Shown here in pieces: positions 39,501 through 50,300 of a stretch of 64,000 nucleotides of DNA. The stretch lies in assembly GCA_033439295.1 (NCBI GenBank), contig JAVTLE010000004.1:1240012-1304011 (forward strand), in the 5' to 3' direction. The stretch's first letter is position 1. Every line of letters starts with the position of its first letter. The translations under genes were made by a program, and so were the position numbers. This stretch comes from Deuterostichococcus epilithicus. Its lineage: Eukaryota > Chlorophyta > Trebouxiophyceae > Prasiolales > Stichococcaceae. The notes below the pieces were generated by a model. The model did not search any database. It had not been told where the DNA came from and saw only the letters and a list, made by a program, of their open reading frames with translations.

Positions 39501-42500
39501 GAGCAGAAAGAGCCAGGTGTGCCCAAAAAGCGGCAGTGATCAACAAGACAAGCCTTAGCCAAGCGAGTTTACTGAAACTAGCGCACCTCCCAGCAGATCC
39601 AAAACAGGTCGCGTCCCCGCAGCGCATATTTGTTCTCCTTCAGCAGCTGTGGTCAGCAGGCAACAATGTCAAGCGGCAGATCAACAGGATAGCAACAAGC
39701 CTGGACGAGCAGGTCACAGATCACCAGCACAAAAAACGTGACGAATTAGTGCATACTTTCATCTGAGACCTGGTCTGCTAGCGGGGGTTCAAATACCTTC
39801 AAGTAGTATGAAATCGTATGTGCGCAAGAGGACACGAGTTGCAGGCCACGTGTGCTGCTTGCAGGCGTAACGAGAAAAGCGACAGAGTAGACGCCAGCGA
39901 AGACTCACGTTCTCCTTGCCGTGGTGCTTGCTGCCGATGTCGGACTGCGCCACCGGCTGCGAGAGGTGCCTCACGATCGCAAGCCCGTGTTGTGAGGCCT
40001 TGAAGCGCTCCGCCATATCCGCCACTGACACAAACTTGTATGCCTGGTTGGTGTCGCCCCAGTATTGCTGCAACCAGCACGACGCGCGAAGGTAAAAGCG
40101 CACGCCGTCAAGGGCTTTGCCGCGTGTGCAGGGCTGCCATGGTTCGGATAGCCTACGTCTGATTGCCAGGTTCGTGATGCTTCGTGAGTCGCATGGAGCA
40201 GCCCATCGACCGTGGCAGAGCTGTCACGCCCGGGCAGGTTGCAGCAGGCTGAAAGCACCGAGGCGGGTTGCTGCTCAACCCTAGGCACCGCGCCTCCTGG
40301 TGCTTATTTGGTTGACCTCCGCATGGTCGGCAATGCCCTGGCGCTCTTGCAGCCAGGGTTTTGTTGTCAGAGTCAGGGTGGGGCGCACACCTCCTGGTCC
40401 TTGCGGGAGGTGACCTCCTGCAGGAAATCGGCGACGCCCTTGCGCTCGGGGCAATGGAAGCCCATGCCCGCAAAGAACGCCTCCACCTCGCCGACGGGCC
40501 CATGGTACACCAGGTAGCCCTCGCTGCAACAGTAAAAGTACATGAGAGGCGTCCAGTAACAGAGCTCCTGCGGACAGACAACTGGCCAGACCTGCAGCCC
40601 CTGTGGCCGAGGGGTGCCGCGGCAGGCAGCGCCCACAGCGATCTGCGGCAAGGACGTGTCATGATGAGCCAAGCGCGGTTTGCGCCGTTCCATTCGGTGT
40701 CTCATGCACCAGGAGGCGATATGTCCCCTCCTTCCGCCACACGCGAAAACGTTGCCTGACATGAGGCCACAAACCTGAGCAGCAGCACGTCATCGAAGAG
40801 CTCAAAGGTCTCGGGCGCCGGCTGCAGCAGCGCGATCATCGTCGTCTGGTTCAGCGCGTGTGTCGTGTCCGCCATCCACTTAACGATCTCGTAGGTGGTC
40901 GACGAGTCCAGCCCGGTGCTGATCTCGTCCGCAAAGACCACCTTCTTGGGCCTGCACGAGGAATCGATGCGTCGATAGCGGCGTTGGATGCGGTGCTAGC
41001 CTGCAAGGGGCAGACATGCTGGTGCTGGCGAGACACTGTTCAGAGACGTGGATGCTGGCATTGTGGGAAACCTGGGCGGGCGAAACCCCCGAGGCGTAGT
41101 GCAGCTTGTTAGGTATCGGAGCTGACACATCAATTCATGCCAATGCCGTGCCACCGCAGCAACTCCACAGTTGAAGCACGGCAAGGAGGAACGGCAGCAC
41201 TCACGAGACGAGCTGCTCGCCCGAGGTGACACGCTTTTTCTGGCCGCCGCTGACGCCGCGGATCCTGTGAAGCAGTCGGGACAGCCAGACGGTGAGCGCT
41301 CAATGTTTCCACGTGCAGACTGCGCTGCCGCAACAGTGAGGGTTATCCACACCCGCTTTTGTTCCTGCCGTCGAGTGTACAGCCCGGAGTTGCAGGCCGG
41401 ACACTGCACTAGATGCATCTGATGATGGCAACCAACTCACATCTGGTTGCCGACAACGGTCTCGGCGGCCTGCAGCAGGCCGAGCATCCGCAGAGTGTAC
41501 TCTGAGGATATGCTGTGCTTCTGCTTCTCCTTGGCATTTGCCTGCGCGGACGGGTGGCAGGAATGCTCAGATGTTAAAAGAGTTGAGGAAAAGGAATGAA
41601 CCCTCTAGAGCGGCCAACTACCAACTCTGGTGGTATGGTGGCATCGAGGCACTCCAACGGTGTGGTTGGCAGTCACTGCCTGCACACGGTGAGACCGCAG
41701 CGCACTTCTTGTTGCTCATTTGATCATATGTTCAACGGGTCTTAGATACGCACCGCCATGAAGGCATGGATGTTGTAGTCCGGCACAATGCCACGCTCCT
41801 TCTCGCGGCGCCGGAGCTCCTCCAGCTCCTCTATTGCAGGTGGAACAAAAGTGAAGGTGTGAGTTCAAGCGCATATGATTGCAATAGCGCGTATGCCGAG
41901 GCGGTACTCGGACGACACTCGGAATCGGCATGGTTGAACCTTGCGGCCGCGGCATCGCAGCTGCGCAGTCAGTACCTCCGGAGTTCGCACAGACAGAAGA
42001 CAATAGACAGCACCATCAGCATCCTCGAGCGAAAATCATGCCGGGGAGCTGCCAACAATCTTGCCAAACAAACCCAGAAAAGATGGCGCACTTGGCCGGG
42101 TGCCGACTCCCTGGCAGCGCGAGGAGAAGTCGAACGTCTCCCGCACTGTGAGTTCTGGCAGATGATTGTCTTCCTGAAGGTCAGCAAACGGGAATTCAGC
42201 AGACATTTTGAGCCCAAGCTGGATTTGAATTTTGCTCTTCAGGTCAGCCGAACAGACGGATAAGTAAGGTGCCATGGACGTGCCAGGCAGCTTACCCAAT
42301 ACACAAACATACAGCATTGCCCAAAGAGCAGGACAGCATGCAGACGCGCCTGCTCGATGTAAACGGAGGTCGTCTGGGGGCGGAACTCGTCAAAGCCGCG
42401 GCCGTTGTAGGTGACCTTGCCGCTGTACTGTAGACACAAAGGAAGCGGCAGTGCTTAACAAGGTGTTGCATGCCGTCTATTCTACGACCGACACATTAGG

Positions 42501-44280
42501 CTCATTGCACATCTGGGACTTTGCATGATAGACCGAACTGCGGCTTGCTTCAGACAGCAGCTGGACGGTGATAGAATCTCGTACCTTGACGCTGCTGATG
42601 TGCTGCATCTTGCCTGCCAGACTCTTGAGCAGCGTCGACTTGCCTGTGTCAGCAGGAAGGTGCAGGCTTACAAGCAGCAGCTGCCGACTGGGGGCACCGT
42701 CAGTCAGCATGGAGATGAAGCGTGCCGCTGATGCAGCATCAGCGCAAACTGGCATGGTGCTGCAACTTGATACTCAAGGCACGACACCCAACCCACCTGC
42801 GGCCGGCGGGCCCAGCAGCAGCGTGGTGCGCCCGGGCTTGAGCACCGAGGTGAGGTGGTTCAGAATGACCATCTTGGTCTTCTGCGGGCGGTAGAGGCCC
42901 GCCTTCAGGAACGCGTACCTACAGAGGAACAGCGCTGCTCAGCCAGGGTACTGTCAGCGTGGCCAAGCACACACGAGCTGACAGTTGAGTTAGTGTGATG
43001 CTGACCGGGGGTCCAGCAAGGCACATGAAAGGCTGCACAGGCGCCTGACGCGCATTTACAAGGGCGCCAGGCACCGTGGCGCTCCCCTGAGCCCGTGTCG
43101 TCAAGGGCGATGCACGGTTAAGGACGCACTCGAAGATGTCGCGGTAGGCGTTCAGCACGTTGGGCACGTTGCGGCCGGACTCCGCATACACCGACGTCGT
43201 GATGTGCAGGTCCTGGCAGACATGAGGGCACATGAGTAAGAGGTCGCCATGGCATGAATGGCCGCATGAGTTGCCATGGCATGTGACCGTCTGGCGCAAC
43301 GCAGCAGCGGCTGTGCTGTCCTGCCAACTGCCGCCGCGGCGTCAGGACATCCGGTCTCACCTCGAAGCGAACCTCCACGCTCGGCAGCTCCAGCTCGACC
43401 CTGCGTGGGAATGACAACGCCAGGGGGTCAGCCTGCACGCTTCGGCTTTCCAGGTGCACAGCAGTGCGCCTGCCCTGCCTGCGAGCTGCGCAAGTGTGCT
43501 GCTGTGCGAGCCGTTGTGCGATGTGGGCGCATTTGCGCACCGGTCAAAGCGCTCCCGGATCTTGACCAGCATCGCCTCTGCATCGGCCTGCTCCGTGGCC
43601 AGCGCATGGTTCACGATGAGCTTGCGCTCGTCGTTGCTCAGCTCCCCGTCCAGGTTGATGGCCCGTTCAGCCTTGTCGTCCTTCAGGCAGGACAGGGCAG
43701 CCGTTGCCAGTCAGATAGCTGTCGGGATGTTGACCCATCCGAGGGTGCAGTTGGGCACCCGCTCACCGCCCAGCGGTATCGGCATTCGTGCGGGGCTTTG
43801 CAAAGCAGGACTTAGGGCGACGGCGGGGTGCGAGGAGTTCCTGCCGGCAGCATGTCGCATCCCATACAACACGCGCCAACACCCCAGCTGGGCGGTTGCA
43901 TCTGATCCATACGTTTGAAGCGCTCGCAAGTGAAAGCGTCCAAACACAGCGAGACTGCGACGTGTTTGTAGCCCGCTACGGAGTCGCTTTGCCTGAATGG
44001 GCATTGAGCGCACCAGCTGGTAGATGACCCGCCGCGAGGAGGGATCCCCCTCGCCGCGCGGCTGCCCGCTCAGCCGCATGAGGTTGGCCGCCGCATGGGA
44101 GGAGGCTCGCCGGGTCGTCCCGAGCTCGGGGTCGTGGTTCTGTGACGGCTCGCCATTCTGCGCCGTGGAACCGTACTGTGCTTCGGTGGCGCCATTGCGC
44201 GTCTCGGCCCCACGGCCGGCTGACACTGCCTGCTCTGCCTCGGTGGCCGCGCCGCCACCGCCGTACGGCGGGGCGTTCAT
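30517..44280 (-). CDS. Full-size PDR-type ABC transporter (ABCG), copy C; more than 30 exons
   Basis: It is a third complete NBD1-TMD1-NBD2-TMD2 PDR exporter, facing copies A and B. The ATG at 44280 starts a Gly/Ala/Ser-rich leader. The family amino-terminal motif follows ([31 protein letters not shown]) at 43690-43370. NBD1 has Walker A GPPAAGKST, split by an intron between 42800 and 42655, signature [14 protein letters not shown] (about 41260-41205) and Walker [14 protein letters not shown] (about 40945-40900). TMD1 runs from 39640 to 36970. The linker (36765-36235) is Ser/Arg-rich with two NGVSGRS copies, so it is a plausible phosphorylation region, and leads to [20 protein letters not shown]2 has Walker [10 protein letters not shown] (about 35650), [19 protein letters not shown] (34520-34430) and [11 protein letters not shown]2 spans 33330-30520. 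The final open frame ends at 30517, but a further micro-exon like those of A and B is possible. Substrate unknown. Confidence 0.92.
34048..34071 (+). repeat. Hexanucleotide microsatellite (GAAGCA) x4
   Basis: Four perfect copies of the six-base unit GAAGCA lie in an intron of PDR-C between the exon ending near 34105 and the one starting near 33930. Confidence 0.9.
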
Positions 44281-44956
44281 GGCGTGCCTGCGGTGGATGT
44301 AGGGAAGGTGCGGTCAAAGAGACCCCGTTCTGAGGAGCCCAGTGCAGGGTGTAAAGGCTGCACCTTGCACGTGTGACGAGTGTATCACAAAAAGTCAACG
44401 CACGGACGTCGAAGACGCTGGTTCAAGGCTTGCATGACTGCAGTCGGATATGAGGCAGCTTTGAAGGCTGCAAACAACAATGGCTGCAGTGAGCAAAACC
44501 TTTCAAAGTCTTGGCCCGTGCACGACAGGCGATGGTGGAGGTATGGCTGGCTGCGCGAGGAGGATCAGCAGAAGAGCAGGGGACCAATTGATGGCTGGAA
44601 GCCTACCCAAGCGAAGCGTGGCAGGGACTGCAAACCTCCTGGCGCGCAGGTGAGGCGGCGACCAGTCGCGAAGTAAGTGCAGCACTGCTGTCCGCAGGCG
44701 ATGCTGTGTTCGCTCCGACGATGCTGTGTTCGCTCCGACGAGAGCAGCCAGCAAAGACCGGAACTGTGACAACGACACGCTCATTCCTTTTCCTTTCTTG
44801 AGCTCCAGTTGCGACTTGCAAGAGGTTCTCGTGTGGGTTAGTCACACTGAGTTGTCCTTACTAATCGTCTGCTGAGAAGTACTTGAGCCTTCCAAACCCT
44901 TTCCTCCAGAGCGGGTTCTTGGTTCATGTTGGAGTCGTTCAACTCTGATGACTCCG
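44281..44956. other. Upstream region of PDR-C
   Basis: It lies between the PDR-C start and the stop of the metallopeptidase gene, so it should contain the PDR-C promoter and leader. An open frame on the plus strand has no recognisable features. A 20-base tandem duplication is the only structure I see. Confidence 0.4.
44700..44739. repeat. Perfect 20-bp tandem duplication upstream of PDR-C
   Basis: The unit gatgctgtgttcgctccgac occurs twice in a row, about 420-460 bases upstream of the PDR-C start codon, in its likely promoter. Confidence 0.9.
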
Positions 44957-46645
44957 TCATTTGCTTTTTGGCACAAACCCCTGTAGCGGATCGTGGCTGT
45001 AGTGGGCCATCAACCTCATGTCGCCCGCAGTGCCGCTGCCCTTACATGCGCTGCCCGGCAGCACCAGCGTCTGCAGCAGCGTCCTGGGGTCGTAGCACAA
45101 AGGTCGACCTGCGTGCAGCCGCAAAGTCACTGGGTCACAGCATAGCAGTGAACCAGAGGGCAGGGCAGCCGATGCATGCAATGAGGCTGGTACGGTGGCG
45201 GCTGGCAGGAAGCTGTGTGAGCCATCGTGTACAGCTGCAGAACACACTTTTGAAACTAGCGTATGAGGAGTCAAGCAGCAAAGGCCGCTCACCGACTGTT
45301 GGCGCCAGCATGGCATTGCCAAATGCGTCCGCTCTTATCTCTGGATCGTTTTCGGCGGCGCTGATCGCCTCCAGCAGCCCTGCCGCCGGACTGTCCACCG
45401 GCAACGGGTGATCTAGCAGCCTGTACCGCCTATTCGCATGACAAGCCGTGCACGGTCAGCACGTCCTTACGAGTCAACGCCCAAAGTGGAAGCACATGGT
45501 GACACGCCTCACCTGCCGTACACATGCACATCGATGCAGTGTCCAAGCTCGTGCATCAGCATCGCGCGCCATACATCGTCCTGCACGCGCACACAGCTCC
45601 TCGTTGCACTTGCGAGCAAGGCATTGCAAACCCTCATGCTCATGCGTATGCAGCAAGCATTCACCTCCAGTCCGGCAAGCCGGGGCGAGACCACAACAGT
45701 GCTTACTCTGCTGAGTTCTGATCTCGCCGACCTGAGTGCACCGCTCATGATTGTCAACGGAGGATACCTCGATTTTGGCAAGATGCAATGCTACAGAATT
45801 CAAACGTATTTCACAACTCAAAGAGCGCTGCAAGACCCACGGTGAGTAGGGCGTCAGATACGCGAAATGCCGACAGCAGGACCGAGCCGTCGCATCTGCC
45901 GCCACGCAGCCCGGCGCCGGGCATATCGCGTACGGCATGTCATCACCTGCCAGACACAACGATTTGGGCATCAACACCACGAACAGGCCACGAGGCAGAA
46001 GTAAGCTTTGCTGCCAGTCAAGCGCGTGGCGTTCACCCTAGCCCACCGAAGATACAGATCTGACAGGGACTTGCAGCAATGGCACTCACCCGGCCTGAAG
46101 GTGCCGCAGTGGTGGTCGCCGAACCTGCCTGAAGATTTGAAGTCCTTTGCCGGGTTTCCTGGATTTGAGGTAAATTTTCTTTGAAAGGTGGGATGGTTTT
46201 TAAGGTGAGACAAAAACTCACTGGAGAAGCCTGTACCCACTGGGTAGTACATTTTTGAGTGCATACTTTCTGTCATTTTCACCTATCGCCGTCGGCGGCA
46301 ATTTGGCGTTGGGCGTGAACCATGCCAGCCGCGCTTCAAAGCCCTCGAGGCTCTGCTGCAGTGTGCGGACGTTGGCCTCGAAGAAGGCATCGATCTCAGC
46401 GGTTTTAGGCGGCAGCGGGCTCTGCTTCTGCGCATGGCGCAGCATTCAGCAATCAGAAGCACGAAGAGAATTGGATATCAGCGGCATGCACGCAGCGGAG
46501 CATGCAGCCGCCCTCCGACTGTTGTCGCGGCTCACCCCCNCCCCCTCCCCCTCCTCCTTCCCACCTGTGGGTTTGCCACAGCGCAGCCTGCTGCAAACAC
46601 GCTGGCGGCGCCTCCAACCACGGCGAACAAGCTGGACCTGCAGCA
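44957..46645 (-). CDS. Putative zinc metallopeptidase with HELGH motif (family unassigned), 5' end open
   Basis: An exon on the minus strand (about 45598-45511) codes DDVWRAMLMHELGHCIDVHVYG, which has the HExxH zinc site. The next exon (about 45410-45296) ends ENDPEIRADAFGNAMLAP. Its glutamates and AD-F pattern resemble the distal zinc-ligand helix of IrrE-like (M78) gluzincins. The last exon (45110-44957) codes CYDPRTLLQTLVLP and ends SHDPLQGFVPKSK with a TGA. Upstream exons give GSVLLSAFRVSDALLTV (about 45900-45840), FGDHHCGTFRPG (about 46150-46090), TAEIDAFFEANVRTLQQSLE (about 46430-46300) and a hydrophobic Ala/Gly/Val-rich segment FAVVGGAASVFAAGCAVANP (46645-46573) that could be a transit peptide or membrane anchor. 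The start codon was not found. The M76/ATP23 family was considered, but that site usually reads HELIHAYD. Peptidase activity is inferred only. Confidence 0.55.
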
Positions 46646-47343
46646 GGCAGGCGCCAGATGGATGCTTGCCGCCACAATTGATTGATGCCATATGTTAGAG
46701 GAGCTTGATCCCACCTTCGAGAAACGTTGACGATCTTCTTTGCTACGCTCGATGCGACAGGCGGATCGTCGGGAGGAGGACAAGGCTGGTGCTGGCACCA
46801 AGCTGCCTTATGACGATGCTCACTCAGCTGTGTCTGCCAGAGGTGTCGCACCGCGTTCAGAGGATACATCTGTTGCGCAGGGTTCAATTCATGCAGTTGC
46901 TATGCGATTTTGTGAGCTCTGGATCTGCACATGATTTGGGTGATTGGATCGGGTCGGACCTCATGATGTCGGAGTTTTGCAACAAGGTGGGGACCAAGGA
47001 CTGCAGAGGACATCCGCCTTTCCACGTAGCTGAAAAGAGTGTGGCGACGTTGTGGCAAAGAGCTGAATGGGCAACGGCTGGAACGGACGAGGGGCACATG
47101 TTCTCAGCAGCGCCGACGGCGCCATGAGAACCACCCTGCGTTAATATCGACATGCTTCTCACAGCAGCAGGTCTGCGCGAGCTGGCAGTAGCTTAACACC
47201 CACCGCGCCAGTCAAACGCCATCGCCCCCTCGTCCTAGACACCTCTGATGGTCCCACAGATAGGTCTCACAAATACATCTCAAATACACCTGCCTGCAGT
47301 GGAGCCATGGTCCACTCGAATTCAAAGTACCGGCCGCAGCACA
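46646..47343. other. Gap between the metallopeptidase and kinase genes
   Basis: It probably holds the first exon(s) and promoter of the metallopeptidase gene plus the 3' untranslated region of the kinase gene. No motif was recognised. Just downstream, at 46540, lies the window's only ambiguous base (N), inside a C-rich run that probably defeated sequencing. Confidence 0.35.
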
Positions 47344-50300
47344 TCACTGAAGCTCGCTGTGCACACCCCGAGCTTCCGCTGGCCTGATGTCCATCTGCAG
47401 CGCCTGGATGCCCTGCAGCAGCGCCTCACTGTGGACGCTGCCGTCCAGCGGGCTGCTGCTGCCGCCTGGGCCTGACGCCGCCACCGCCTCTGCGGCACTG
47501 GCTGTTGGTGCGCCGGTGCCGACCGCCGCAACCTCCTCCTGAATGACCCTCAGGCAGCTGGAGTTCTGCGAGCGGCGCGCCTCCGCGCTGGAACGCATGG
47601 TGGCGTTCGCGGCGGCGGCAGCAGCCAGCTCGTCAGCGGCCCGAAGAACCCTCTCCGAGGAGGGGGCACTCATCCGTGATGCGGCTGAGCCGCTGGCGGC
47701 ATGCGCAGCCGCGTCGCCTCCATCGCTGTCGCGGGCCGAGCCGGCGGCGAAGCTGGCGGTGGCGCTGGAGCCAGACACACTGCCGCTGCCCCCACCGCCC
47801 GCAGAGGAACCGGACAGCGACGCCGCCAGCCGCTCGAACTGCGCCGCCTTGAGGCTAGCGAGCCGCTCCTGCAGCTGCCGCTTGGTCAGGCTGGAGGCCG
47901 CTGAAGCCGCGGAGGCCACGGATGCGGCATCGGAACCGCCCCCGTCGCGGCTGACGCCGCGCGCTGAGGCGCAGTCGCTCACGCACGCACTGGAGGCGTC
48001 GCTGCCGGCGGCGCTGACAGCACTCACGCCGCTCATGACGCTGCCAAGGCTGTAAGCCGGGCTGGCCGCGCTGCCGAGATTGCCGGCGGGACCGGCAGAA
48101 GCCGCGCTGGACCGCCGGAACTGGCCACCGGCCGCGGGGTGGTCTTGCAACGGAGCTGTGTCCGCAGAGCCGGACTCGTCACTTGGTTGTGCAGCTTGTG
48201 GCTGCTGCTCGGGGTGCTGCTGCTGTGGGACGGAAACTACTGCATCCTTGCCACAGTTGGCGGCAGCGGCAGCGGCAGCGGCGGCAACAGCAGCAGCTGC
48301 ATCCTTCTCCTTGCGGCGCGTGTCCAGCGGCGCGAGGCTGAACGCCGGCTGCAGCTCGGCGGCCGCCTCAAAGGGGCTCTTATAGCCTCCGGCGGCCGGA
48401 GCTGGGGTGGACTCTGCAATGTGCGGCGCGGCACCGGCGTTGTCGCCGCTCGCGCCCGGAGCTTGAGTGGCAACCGTTGGGCCGGCGTCCTTGCTCTGCA
48501 TCGCGGCCATTGCTTCCAGCTGGTGCGGGAGTGGCGGCGCGCTCGCATGGTGCATGTGCCGCAGGTTCGAGCGCGGTGCAGCCCCGGCGGGCTGCAATGG
48601 GTCTGGCGCCGCCGCCATCGCCCGCGCCGCAGCCGGGGATGCCGGCCCTGCCGGCCCTGCAGCCGCAGCTGCTGCCGATGTCGCTGCTGCCGCCGGCAGC
48701 TGGCCGCTGGCGGCGCGGTCAGGGGTTGCCGGGCTGGAGTGCGCACTGAATGGCGAGTCGAACGCCGCCATCTCGAAAGGCGTCATCCCCGCCGCCGGCG
48801 GCAGCCGCGGCGGCGTGGCTGGGCTGCCTGAATCCTCCGGGGCTGCCGCGACCGCGGCGGCTGGGGACCTGTCTGGCCCCGTATTGCGTGCAGAGTCGGG
48901 CTGAGGCGAGTAGTGCCGCCGCGGGGACGGCACAGCCTCTGGTGTGGCTTGGGTTGCTGCGCCGCTGCAGGGCTGCGGCAGGGCGGCTGCTGCTGGAGCG
49001 GCCGCCGCAGCCGCTCCCGCCGGCTCTGCCGTGTACGTGGCCATTGGGCTGGCTGATGCGGCCTGGCTGGTCGCGCTGGCCGGCCCGGCCTGCACCTGCA
49101 TGCTGTCCTGTGGGGTGGCTGGCGCCTCGCCTGGAGGCTCCGAGGCGTCTGCCCGGCCGACGGCGAGATGCGCCAGCGCCTGCAACACACAAGGCCATTA
49201 TCCTTCGGGAATGCTGTACCGAGGGAACATGGGGTTGCAGAGCTGCAAATGGGAGTAAAATACGAGCTTTCGCTTCAGGCACCCTGTCTGCAGGTGCTTG
49301 CTGTGCGGAACGGCCCGCCGTCCCTCGGCTTCGAGCTGCAGCACTGGGAAACACATGAACGAGGGCATGCGTCGGGGTGGAGGCAGCACCTGGTCGGGCA
49401 CCGACATCTGGCGCAACGGCGTCCACGGCTGCTGCGGGTCGGCGGCCTCCTGCGCCGGCGGCGGCGGCTGACCCTCGCTGCTGGGCTCGGTGTCCGAGGA
49501 GGACTGCCCCTGGAACAGCTGCATGGCCGAGTCCCCGAAGCCTCTGTGCGCGCAGAAGACCCACGCAATTGGCCAGGCACTTCGTACGGATCCGTGGCCG
49601 AGAGTGGTACGGATCCGTGGCCGAGAGTGGTTGTAGTATAGCATGCGGCTGGTGGGGTCACACACGCTACAGCGGTGCCCTGCACCGGTACTTGCTGCAG
49701 CGCCTCAACTGTACTCCGGAACTATACTCTGGAAAGTAGAACGCATGAGGAGCAACACACATGCAACACCTCGCAGTCGACCTGCACGCTGCGAGTGAGG
49801 ACCCACCTGTGCATGGCGCTCCCCGGCGGTGGCTTCCGGGCCGGCAGCCCGGCACGAGCAGGGACATTGACCGACAAGTCCATGCGCGCGCTGCTGCGGT
49901 CATCTGCAAGCCAGCCCCACAATCAGGCACTGTCTGTGACGATGCACCACTTCGCACACTCGCACAGCACGGACGCACGTACCGCATGGACAAGCAGCAA
50001 CAAACAGCAGCAGCAGTAGCAGCAGCAGCAGCGGCTGCGGCAGCAGGCTGACAGCATTCGGCCCCTACCTTCTGCAGAGTCGGCCCTGATGGGGGAGAGG
50101 TCCGACTGTGCGGCGTTGTCGTCAGGTGTGGCTGCGGCGTCAGAGGAGTCTGCGCGCCGCGGTTCAGGCGGCAACGCCGGCAGCGCCAGCCTAAGGGTAG
50201 CCACCAATGTCAGACACGCACAGGTCAGCGGATTCGGGTAGGGCAGTGACATGAGCGGCCATGCGAGATGGTGATGGATTTCTTTATGCTGTTCTGGCCT

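Noticed and set aside
47543-49358. Long plus-strand open frames opposite the kinase tail
   Set aside because: They mirror the Ala/Ser-rich kinase exon; GCN-rich repeats keep the opposite strand open by composition alone.
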